In this document: positions 6,073-12,271 of the stretch, piece by piece
Position numbering within the stretch: position 1 is the first letter of the stretch
Layout: the number at the start of each line of letters is the position of its first letter
Source: Candidatus Colimorpha enterica
GTDB lineage: Bacteria > Bacillota > Clostridia > Oscillospirales > CAG-272
Assembly (NCBI GenBank): GCA_018065475.1
Contig: JAGHTD010000063.1
Coordinates: 1-12,271, forward strand
DNA length: 12,271 nucleotides
Direction: 5' to 3'
The notes under the pieces: model-generated
Database searches by the model: none
What the model was told of the DNA's origin: nothing
The model's input: only the letters and a program-made list of their open reading frames with translations
Made by a program: the position numbers and the translations under genes

Positions 6073-7107
6073 ATGAAAATTGCAGTTCTCGCAGGAGGAT
6101 ACAGCTACGAGAGAGACGTTTCTCTCACCTCCGCAAGCTTGATAGCGGGCGCGCTTTGCAGAAAAGGCCATAAGGTCGCGCTCGTTGACGTTTATAAAGG
6201 TGTCGAGGCGGACGATCTCGGCGCTCTTTTCACCGACAAAGTTCCGGAGCCCTACAAGGTGCCGGAGACCGAGCCGGACCTTGACCTTCTCAAAAAGGAG
6301 TACGGATGCGGAGACGCCCTCGTGGGGAAGAACATCGTCGAGCTCTGCCGTCTTGCCGATATTGTCTATATCGGCCTTCACGGCGGAATGGGGGAGAACG
6401 GTCAGCTCCAGGCGTTTCTCGACTGCTACGGAATAAAATACACCGGCACGGGCTACCTCGGCGCCGCCCTTGCGATGAACAAGGAGATCTCGAAGGACCT
6501 ATTCAAAGGTGCGGGGATACCCGCGCCGGAAGGCAGGACCTACAACCGCAAGAACCTCGACACGGAGGAGATTGAGAGAGAGATCGGCTTTCCCTGCGTA
6601 ATAAAGCCCTGCTCCAACGGCTCGTCAGTCGGCGTTTCAATCGTAAAGAACCGCGAAGAGATGATAAAGGGCATAGAGGACGCTTTCAGACTTGAGGACA
6701 GAGTGATCGTCGAGAAGAAGATCGTCGGCAGAGAGATGACGGTCGCCGTCCTTCTCGGAAAGCCCCTTCCTCCCGTAGAGATCATACCCAGGGCGGGCTT
6801 CTACGATTATAAGAACAAGTATCAGGACGGCATGACGGAGGAGTTCTGTCCTCCGGAAAACCTCGGCGATGAGGACGCAAAGAAGCTCGGTGAAACCGCG
6901 GTCAGAGCCGCAAAAGCCCTCCACATCGGAAGGAACACCTATTGCAGGGTTGATATGTTCCTCACGCCCGACGGTCCCGTAGTGCTTGAGGTCAACGCCC
7001 TCCCCGGAATGACGCCGATAAGTCTTCTCCCGAGAGAGGCAAGGGCGGCGGGGATAGATTACGACACCCTCTGCGATATGATCGCGCACAGCGCGCTTGA
7101 GAAATAA
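6073..7107 (+). CDS. ddl: D-alanine--D-alanine ligase
   Basis: A 344-residue cytoplasmic ATP-grasp enzyme joining two D-Ala residues for peptidoglycan precursor synthesis. Visible motifs: N-terminal substrate loop Y-E-R-D-V-S-L-T-S (12-20, Glu13); Y-T-G-T-G (123-127) with M-N-K; ATP-grasp K-P with S-N-G-S-S-V-G-V-S (181-189); omega-loop F-Y-D-Y-K-N-K-Y (243-250); C-R-V-D-M-F (291-296); Mg-binding L-E-V-N-A-L-P-G-M-T (305-314). Tyr250 falls where E. coli DdlB has Tyr216. VanA-type D-Lac ligases have His there and Leuconostoc Phe, so the D-Ala-D-Ala product (vancomycin-susceptible type) is predicted. The start has AAAGGA about 7 nt upstream. It follows the DUF3810 gene by 10 nt and precedes mnmG by 1 nt. 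Confidence 0.96.
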   Translation: MKIAVLAGGYSYERDVSLTSASLIAGALCRKGHKVALVDVYKGVEADDLGALFTDKVPEPYKVPETEPDLDLLKKEYGCGDALVGKNIVELCRLADIVYIGLHGGMGENGQLQAFLDCYGIKYTGTGYLGAALAMNKEISKDLFKGAGIPAPEGRTYNRKNLDTEEIEREIGFPCVIKPCSNGSSVGVSIVKNREEMIKGIEDAFRLEDRVIVEKKIVGREMTVAVLLGKPLPPVEIIPRAGFYDYKNKYQDGMTEEFCPPENLGDEDAKKLGETAVRAAKALHIGRNTYCRVDMFLTPDGPVVLEVNALPGMTPISLLPREARAAGIDYDTLCDMIAHSALEK

Positions 7108-7108
7108 A

Positions 7109-8995
7109 ATGTCATACAGTACAGTAACCGCCGTGATAGGGGCGGGACACGCGGGAATAGAGGCGGCACTTGCGTCGGCGAGAATGGGGATAGACACCGT
7201 TCTTTTCACGATAAATCTCGACGCCGTCGGAAATATGCCCTGCAATCCTTCGATAGGAGGCACCGGCAAGGGTCATCTCGTATATGAGATCGACGCCCTC
7301 GGCGGAGAAATGGGAAGGGCGGCGGACAAGGTCACGCTCCAGAGCCGCACTCTCAACACGGGCAAAGGTCCCGCTGTAAGGTCAAAACGCATACAGGCGG
7401 ACAGAATGCTCTACCGCTCGGTGATGAAGCACACGATAGAGCAGACCGAAAACCTCCGCCTCATCCAGGCGGAAGTGACCGCGATAAAGGTCGAAAACGG
7501 CAGGGTGACGGGTCTGACCACCTCTCTCGGAGCCGAATGGGAATGTAAGAGCGTCATCCTCTGCACCGGCACCTACCTCGAAGGCAGAGTCATCGTCGGT
7601 CAGGTCTCGTACAGCTCGGGGCCCGACGGTATGCTCCCGTCAAAGGGACTTTCCGGCTGTCTCGGCGATCTCGGGATAAAGATGATGCGTTTCAAGACGG
7701 GTACGCCTCCGAGGATCCACCGCCGCTCGATAGATTTCGACAAGCTCGAAAGGCAGGACGGGGAGGAGTATATCACTCCGTATTCGGGCGACACCGACCC
7801 GGAGAAGTTCGCTCATCTCGTTCAGACGCCCTGCTACGTCGCATATACCAACGAAAAAACGCACGATATAATAAGGGCAAACCTCCACCGTTCGCCCCTC
7901 TACTCGGGTATGATAAAGGGCACCGGCCCGCGTTACTGCCCGTCGATAGAGGACAAGGTGGTGAGGTTCTCCGACAAGGAGAGACATCAGCTCTTCGCCG
8001 AACCGCTCGGCCCCGACACCGACGAGATATATCTTCAGGGCTTCTCGTCCTCCCTGCCGGAGGACGTGCAGACCGAAATGCTGCACTCGATGGAGGGCTT
8101 TGAGCACGCGGAGATAATGCGCAACGCCTACGCGATAGAATACGACTGCTGCGACCCCACTCAGCTCTATGCGACGCTTGAGTTCAAGAGCATAGAGGGG
8201 CTTTACGGCGCGGGACAGTTCAACGGCACCTCCGGCTATGAAGAAGCCGCCGCGCAGGGGATAATTGCGGGCATAAACTCGGCTCTCAAGCTCACGGGAA
8301 GGGAACAGATCGTCCTTTCACGCGACAGCTCGTATATAGGCACGCTGATCGACGACCTCGTCACAAAGGGGACTAACGAGCCGTACAGGATAATGACCTC
8401 ACGCTCCGAGTACCGCCTCCTCCTCAGGCAGGACAACGCGGAGGAACGCCTTATAGAGTACGGACGCTACGCAGGGCTCATCGGCGACGAGAGGTACGAA
8501 AGGTATCTAAAACGTCAGCAGATGATAAAGGACGAGACGGAACGCCTTTCGCAGACGACCGCCCACGCGGGAGAGGAGCTTAATTCGATCCTCGAAAAAT
8601 GCGGAACGACAACGACGGAGAACGGCATACGCCTCTCCGAGCTTATCCGCCGTCCGCAGGTCTCCTACGAGGACACCGCGCCTCTCGATCCCGGACGCCC
8701 GTCTCTTCCGAGAGAGGTCACCTACGAGGTCGAGGTGCTTCTCAAATACGACGGATATATCAAGAGACAGCTGAAGGAAGCGGAGAAGACCGCAAAGCTC
8801 GCGGGCAAAAAGCTCCCGCTCGACTTCGATTACTCGAAGATCGACGGCCTCCGTCTCGAAGCAAGGCAGAAGCTTAACAAGGTCAAGCCCCTCGACATCG
8901 GCCAGGCGTCGCGTATAAGCGGCGTTTCCCCTGCCGATATATCGGTGCTCCTCATCTGGCTCAAAATGCAGAACGGAAAGAACGAAAATGAGTGA
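7109..8995 (+). CDS. mnmG: tRNA uridine-5-carboxymethylaminomethyl(34) synthesis enzyme MnmG (GidA)
   Basis: A 628-residue FAD-dependent enzyme which, with MnmE, modifies the wobble uridine of certain tRNAs. It has the FAD-binding G-A-G-H-A-G (11-16), the P-C-N-P-S-I-G-G motif with Cys45, the Y-C-P-S-I-E-D-K motif with Cys277 (the equivalent catalytic Cys pair is known in MnmG), and an intact helical C-terminus ending L-L-I-W-L-K. Length is normal. The ATG at 7109 is preferred over an in-frame TTG at 7097 because M-S-Y aligns with known MnmG N-termini and because 7097 lies inside ddl. The ribosome binding site is poor and the gap to the ddl stop is 1 nt, so translation is probably coupled. 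The mnmE partner is not in the window. Confidence 0.97.
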   Translation: MSYSTVTAVIGAGHAGIEAALASARMGIDTVLFTINLDAVGNMPCNPSIGGTGKGHLVYEIDALGGEMGRAADKVTLQSRTLNTGKGPAVRSKRIQADRMLYRSVMKHTIEQTENLRLIQAEVTAIKVENGRVTGLTTSLGAEWECKSVILCTGTYLEGRVIVGQVSYSSGPDGMLPSKGLSGCLGDLGIKMMRFKTGTPPRIHRRSIDFDKLERQDGEEYITPYSGDTDPEKFAHLVQTPCYVAYTNEKTHDIIRANLHRSPLYSGMIKGTGPRYCPSIEDKVVRFSDKERHQLFAEPLGPDTDEIYLQGFSSSLPEDVQTEMLHSMEGFEHAEIMRNAYAIEYDCCDPTQLYATLEFKSIEGLYGAGQFNGTSGYEEAAAQGIIAGINSALKLTGREQIVLSRDSSYIGTLIDDLVTKGTNEPYRIMTSRSEYRLLLRQDNAEERLIEYGRYAGLIGDERYERYLKRQQMIKDETERLSQTTAHAGEELNSILEKCGTTTTENGIRLSELIRRPQVSYEDTAPLDPGRPSLPREVTYEVEVLLKYDGYIKRQLKEAEKTAKLAGKKLPLDFDYSKIDGLRLEARQKLNKVKPLDIGQASRISGVSPADISVLLIWLKMQNGKNENE

Positions 8996-9704
8996 AGAAA
9001 TACTCGGCTATATAAACGAATATTTTGATCTGAACGGCATAAAGGCGGACGAAGGCAAGCTGAAAATGCTTGCCGACTATCTGTCGATCCTGCTTGAAGT
9101 CAATTCGCAGTTCAATCTTACCGCGATAAGGGATGAGAGGGAGGCGGCGCTTAAGCATATCACCGACTGCGCCCTTATAAAGGATCTCCCGCTCGCCGGC
9201 ACTCTTCTCGACGTGGGGAGCGGAGGCGGCCTGCCGTCGGTCCCGCTTGCCATCCTTCGTCCGGAGCTTGCGGTCACGGCGCTCGACAGCACGGGCAAAA
9301 AGGTGACCTTCCTCTCCGACACGGCAAAAAAGCTCGGGCTCAGAAACTTCACCGCGGTATGCGGGAGGGCAGAGGAGCTTTCAAGGACGAAGATGAGAGA
9401 CTCTTTTGACAACGTGACAGCCCGCGCGGTGGCGAACATGACGCTTTTAAGCGAGCTTTGCCTGCCTTTCGTCAGAAAGGGCGGTATGTTCATAGCGATG
9501 AAGAGCCGCACCGGAAGGGACGAAACGGCGTCCGCCAAGGGAGCGATAGTTCAGCTCGGCGGAAAAATTATGGAAATAAAGGATTACACCCTCAAAGGCG
9601 AGGAGGAGGGGCAGACGAGGACGATCATCACGGTTGCGAAGATCGCCCATACGCCCGACGCCTTCCCGAGAACCTACGCGAGGATGATTAAGAAACCTCT
9701 TTGA
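8988..9704 (+). CDS. rsmG: 16S rRNA (guanine527-N7)-methyltransferase RsmG (GidB)
   Basis: A 238-residue SAM-dependent enzyme that methylates G527 in the decoding region of 16S rRNA. Loss of RsmG is known to give low-level streptomycin resistance in several bacteria. Evidence: the N-terminal N-L-T-A-I pattern (43-47) after a helical region; the SAM-binding L-L-D-V-G-S-G-G-G-L-P (73-83); an acidic A-L-D-S-T strand end; F-D-N-V-T-A-R-A-V-A, the family motif around the active site; and K-G-G-M-F-I-A-M-K. The start overlaps the end of mnmG by 8 nt. The mnmG-rsmG order is a classic Firmicute arrangement, usually near the replication origin with mnmE, but none of the other origin genes are seen here. 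Confidence 0.96.
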   Translation: MSEEILGYINEYFDLNGIKADEGKLKMLADYLSILLEVNSQFNLTAIRDEREAALKHITDCALIKDLPLAGTLLDVGSGGGLPSVPLAILRPELAVTALDSTGKKVTFLSDTAKKLGLRNFTAVCGRAEELSRTKMRDSFDNVTARAVANMTLLSELCLPFVRKGGMFIAMKSRTGRDETASAKGAIVQLGGKIMEIKDYTLKGEEEGQTRTIITVAKIAHTPDAFPRTYARMIKKPL

Positions 9705-9706
9705 TC

Positions 9707-11020
9707 ATGGATGAATTGAACGAGCTCGGCTATACGCCGGGCGAAGACAGACTTTTCCGTAAAAACGGAATGAAATACCTCCTGCTTTTCTCCCTGCTTT
9801 ACGCGTCGGTTTACTGTATGCGTCTCAACATCGGCAACGCGACGGGGCTTATGATAGCGGAGGGCATAATCAACGAAAAACAGGCGGGAATACTCAGCGG
9901 ACTGCTTTTCTGGTTCTACGGCGTCGGACAGCTCGTCAGCGGCCGCATTTCAGAGACGAAGAGCCCCGTCACCCTTCTCACTGTCTCCGTCGCTCTCTCG
10001 GCGGGGATGAACCTCCTTTTCGGACTTCAGAACAATTTTGTTCTGATGGCGATAATATGGGCGGTCAACGGCTTTGCGCAGTCGCTCGCCTGGTCTCCCG
10101 GAGTCGTGGCGCTTTCAAAGTGGTTCCCGGGGAGCAGACGCGGATTCTCACTCGGATTCGCGCTCGCCTTTTCGGGCTTCGGGCAGGCGCTGTCGTATAT
10201 CGCCGTCGCGGCGGCGTTTGCGGCGTTTCCCGGTCTCGGCTGGAGGGCGGCGTTCCTCATCCCGCTCATCCTTCCCGTCATCCTGCTCGTTGTTTTCAGA
10301 CTTTTTGCCAAGAACAAGCCGGAGGACGTTGGACTAAGGTCATATAAGGAGCCCGACCCAGAGAAATCGCTTCTCGAAACCGAGATAAAGAAAAAGGTCG
10401 ATGAGGGCGGAGTGTTCACTCCCTTCCTTCTCGTGCTTAAAACGAAGGGCTTTCTGCTCTGGATACCCTTCTCGTTCCTCGGCGGACTTGTGAGATACGG
10501 CCTCTGTACGTGGGTTCCGCTGTATTTCAATCAGGTTTACGGTATCGACCCGACGAGCGGGCTGCTTCAGTCGGCTATCCTTCCCGTCGGAATGGGCTTC
10601 GGCACCTTCATCGTGCCGTGGTTCACCGACCGTTTCTGCCCCAACAACCGCCTCCCCGCCGCCGTGATATCGGCGATCGTCGCCGCGGTCAGCATAGGGG
10701 TGCTTCTCGGTCTTGACCCGACCGTTCCGTCGCAACTGGCGGTGATCGAGCTTCTTCTGTTCGTCACCGGATTCGCGGTTTACGCGGTGAGCGGAATATC
10801 CTGGGCGGTAGCGACCGACGTCGGCGGAAGAGCCCTATCGGGCACTGCCTCGGGAATACTCAACTTCTCATCATATATCGGCGCGGCGGTACAGTCGGTC
10901 ATCTACGGCTTCCTGCTGAGCAGAATCGGCTGGAGAATGGTATTCATCTCCATGATCGCCGCCTGCGTGATCAATTCTCTGATCGCGCTTATCAAATCAC
11001 TGAAAGGAAAAAGAAAATGA
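9707..11020 (+). CDS. MFS transporter, organophosphate:phosphate antiporter (GlpT/UhpT-like) type
   Basis: 437 residues and about 12 TM helices in two halves joined by a charged cytoplasmic loop (about 200-240). Arg39 in TM1 (Y-C-M-R-L-N) matches the Y-L-V-R-K-N of GlpT (Arg45). Arg263 in TM7 (V-R-Y-G-L-C-T-W-V-P) matches the R-Y-G-x-x-x-W-x-P of GlpT (Arg269). These two Args bind the phosphate of the substrate in GlpT, so exchange of a phosphorylated sugar or polyol for phosphate is likely; the exact substrate is unknown. N-G-F-A-Q-S at 121-126 is also family-like. The ATG at 9707, 2 nt after the rsmG stop, is preferred over a TTG at 9701; the ribosome binding site is weak, suggesting coupling. 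It is functionally out of place among rRNA-modification genes. Confidence 0.85.
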   Translation: MDELNELGYTPGEDRLFRKNGMKYLLLFSLLYASVYCMRLNIGNATGLMIAEGIINEKQAGILSGLLFWFYGVGQLVSGRISETKSPVTLLTVSVALSAGMNLLFGLQNNFVLMAIIWAVNGFAQSLAWSPGVVALSKWFPGSRRGFSLGFALAFSGFGQALSYIAVAAAFAAFPGLGWRAAFLIPLILPVILLVVFRLFAKNKPEDVGLRSYKEPDPEKSLLETEIKKKVDEGGVFTPFLLVLKTKGFLLWIPFSFLGGLVRYGLCTWVPLYFNQVYGIDPTSGLLQSAILPVGMGFGTFIVPWFTDRFCPNNRLPAAVISAIVAAVSIGVLLGLDPTVPSQLAVIELLLFVTGFAVYAVSGISWAVATDVGGRALSGTASGILNFSSYIGAAVQSVIYGFLLSRIGWRMVFISMIAACVINSLIALIKSLKGKRK

Positions 11021-11928
11021 GCCAGTGGACACAGCTTAAAGTAAAATGCAGGACGGAGGATCTTGAGATCGTTTCCTCCGTCATGAGTATGCTCGACAAC
11101 GGCCTCATGATAGAGGACGCGACGGAGATCGACAGAATGGAGACGATCTACGGCGAGCTTATCGACGAAAAGGTGATGAACGCCGACAGGACGAAGGGAG
11201 CGGTATCCATATTCGTCCCCGAGGAGAGGAACATCATGGAATATTCCGCTTTTCTTGACGCTCATCTCGCCTCTGTCCCTCACGAGACCGAGTATATCGG
11301 GCTGAACGAGGAGGACTGGGCGGATTCGTGGAAGAAATACTACAAGCCGGTGAGGATAGGCGACAGACTCATCGTCGTTCCGACGTGGGAAAAGTACGAT
11401 CCCATGCCCGACGACATCATCCTCAGCATGGACCCCGGAATGGCGTTCGGTACCGGAACGCACGAGACGACGCGTATCTGCTCCCGCCTGCTCGAACAGT
11501 ATATGGAAAAGGGAGACACCGTCCTTGACGTAGGCACGGGAAGCGGAATACTCGCGATCGCCGCCTCAAAGCTCGGCGCAAAGAAGGTCAACGCCTACGA
11601 TATCGACCCCGTCGCGGTCAGAATTGCCAAGGAAAACTGCGACGTAAACGGCTGCCAAAACATCAAGTGCGGAATAAGCGACCTGCTCAAAAATATCGAC
11701 AGGACGGAGAAATACGACTTTATCTGCGCCAATATCGTAGCGGACATCATCGTCCGTATGGCGCCAGACATAAGCGGAGTACTCGCCGACGACGGGCTCA
11801 TCGCCGTATCGGGAGTTATCGACACGCAGAGGGAGAGGGTGCTTGACGCTCTCACTTCAAACGGGCTGAAGACCGTTGCCGAGGTGAAGGACAACGACTG
11901 GTGCGGTCTCCTGCTCACAAAGAAATGA
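11017..11928 (+). CDS. prmA: Ribosomal protein L11 methyltransferase PrmA
   Basis: A 303-residue cytoplasmic SAM-dependent enzyme that methylates ribosomal protein L11. An N-terminal ferredoxin-like L11-recognition domain (about 1-85) is followed by the linker motif W-A-D-S-W-K-K-Y-Y-K-P (101-111), then D-P-G-M-A-F-G-T-G-T-H-E-T-T (139-152), the SAM-binding D-V-G-T-G-S-G-I-L-A-I (171-181), and A-N-I-V-A-D-I-I as the family's active-site N-I-x-A motif. Length is normal. The ATG overlaps the transporter stop by 4 nt, with AAAGGA 8 nt upstream. It is the third enzyme in this operon acting on the translation machinery after mnmG and rsmG. Confidence 0.96.
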   Translation: MSQWTQLKVKCRTEDLEIVSSVMSMLDNGLMIEDATEIDRMETIYGELIDEKVMNADRTKGAVSIFVPEERNIMEYSAFLDAHLASVPHETEYIGLNEEDWADSWKKYYKPVRIGDRLIVVPTWEKYDPMPDDIILSMDPGMAFGTGTHETTRICSRLLEQYMEKGDTVLDVGTGSGILAIAASKLGAKKVNAYDIDPVAVRIAKENCDVNGCQNIKCGISDLLKNIDRTEKYDFICANIVADIIVRMAPDISGVLADDGLIAVSGVIDTQRERVLDALTSNGLKTVAEVKDNDWCGLLLTKK

Positions 11929-11946
11929 TTTTTGCGGAGGAAGAAA

Positions 11947-12271
11947 ATGAAGATCGAAAAGAACGCGGGAAAATACGCTCTGACAAATATGACGCTCCTT
12001 GACGGCAGAAGGGATATGAAGCCCGTCACCGGAAAGGCAGTTGTCGTCGAGGACGGCAGAATAAAGGACATTGCCGACGAAGGCACGCTCCCCGCAGATA
12101 TGAAAAAGATCGACCTCGGCGGCGGTTATCTTATGCCGGGACTTATCAATATGCATATGCATCTCCCTACGACGGGAAAGCCGAAGAAAAAGCCGATGAA
12201 CTACGCAAAGGCGGCAAAACTGCTGAAGCTCTCCGCGGTACAGGCACTTTTTCACAAAATATGCGAGAACA
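11947..12271 (+). CDS. Amidohydrolase-family protein, N-terminal part (runs off the right edge)
   Basis: An open frame of 108 complete codons with no stop before the window end. The ATG at 11947 has a strong GGAGG at 11936-11940, 6 nt upstream, and follows prmA by 18 nt. The N-terminus has the amidohydrolase pattern: a small beta domain (L-T-N-M-T-L-L-D-G; V-V-V-E-D-G-R-I-K-D-I), then L-G-G-G-Y-L-M-P-G-L-I-N-M-H-M-H (57-72) with the metal-binding H-x-H (His70, His72). The usual Asp before the first His region is Asn here. Relatives include imidazolonepropionase-like, dipeptidase-like and deaminase-like metal hydrolases; the substrate cannot be assigned from this fragment. Confidence 0.85.
   Translation, partial: MKIEKNAGKYALTNMTLLDGRRDMKPVTGKAVVVEDGRIKDIADEGTLPADMKKIDLGGGYLMPGLINMHMHLPTTGKPKKKPMNYAKAAKLLKLSAVQALFHKICEN

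Larger units (their letters stand above)
2513..12271 (+). other. Nine-gene co-directional operon
   Basis: All nine plus-strand genes are packed with junctions of -4, -28, +10, +1, -8, +2, -4 and +18 nt, and I see no terminator hairpin or good internal promoter at any junction. Transcription from the promoter at 2447-2475 would therefore give one transcript of more than 9.7 kb running off the right edge. Several genes (mnmG, the transporter) have poor ribosome binding sites and probably depend on translation of the gene before them. Internal promoters within coding regions cannot be excluded by eye. Confidence 0.7.

Noticed and set aside
7097..7108. TTG start four codons before the mnmG ATG
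   Set aside because: It lies inside ddl and adds residues not seen in MnmG N-termini. The ATG at 7109 gives the standard M-S-Y start.
6637..7269. Minus-strand open frame of 210 codons across the ddl-mnmG junction
   Set aside because: It is antisense to two conserved genes, has no recognisable motif, and can be explained by the high-G+C codon pattern.
9701..9706. TTG start two codons before the transporter ATG
   Set aside because: It overlaps the rsmG stop, and the ATG at 9707 is the simpler start with the same reading frame.
10903..11463. Minus-strand open frame of 186 codons across the transporter-prmA junction
   Set aside because: It is antisense to conserved coding sequence on both sides, with no motif or ribosome binding site of note.
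2513..12271. The whole right-hand operon as a new defence or mobile system
   Set aside because: Nearly all members are recognisable housekeeping or envelope proteins. There are no nucleases, helicases, toxins, integrases or reverse transcriptases, so nothing supports a defence or mobile function.

Overview
The window reads as a piece of a Gram-positive, probably clostridial (Oscillospirales/Ruminococcaceae-like) chromosome. The support is consensus TTGACA/TATAAT promoters with AGGAGG-type ribosome binding sites, very tight gene packing, many AGA/AGG arginine and ATA isoleucine codons, an adjacent mnmG-rsmG pair, and an exported protein with a Thr/Pro 'PxTT' linker of the kind common in gut clostridia. 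The lineage is inferred from these traits, not from a marker gene. By eye the DNA is moderately G+C rich inside genes and A+T rich between them. No tRNA, rRNA, CRISPR array, insertion sequence or phage gene was found.

Left part (1-2298, minus strand). A leftward promoter (32-60) appears to serve a gene beyond the left edge. Two hairpins (71-126) separate it from a two-gene metal-efflux operon read leftward: a 73-residue stand-alone heavy-metal-associated (HMA) domain protein, then a P1B-type Zn/Cd/Pb-like ATPase lacking its own N-terminal HMA domain. The ATPase carries an unusual Cys/His-rich insertion (C-E-H-N-H-H-G-E-D-C-S-C) in its cytoplasmic catalytic part. The operon has a perfect-consensus promoter (2364-2392) with a small palindrome over the predicted start of transcription.

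Middle (2299-2512). A divergent intergenic region. The leftward metal-efflux promoter and a rightward promoter (2447-2475) lie back to back, with a TTGCCTT motif just upstream of each -35 box, in opposite orientations.

Right part (2513-12271, plus strand). Nine consecutive genes on one strand, with junctions from a 28-nt overlap to an 18-nt gap and no visible terminator, so probably one long operon: exported membrane-anchored transglutaminase-like protein; RluA-family pseudouridine synthase; DUF3810-type membrane protein with a zinc-protease-like HExxH motif; D-Ala-D-Ala ligase (ddl); MnmG; RsmG; an organophosphate:phosphate antiporter-like MFS transporter; PrmA; and the start of an amidohydrolase cut by the right edge. 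The operon mixes cell-envelope functions (transglutaminase-like protein, DUF3810, Ddl) with RNA and ribosome modification (pseudouridine synthase, MnmG, RsmG, PrmA).

Most of the window is recognisable housekeeping and accessory content. I did not find a convincing undescribed system. The items most worth a second look are the Cys/His insertion with the detached HMA protein, and the envelope genes at the head of the long operon.
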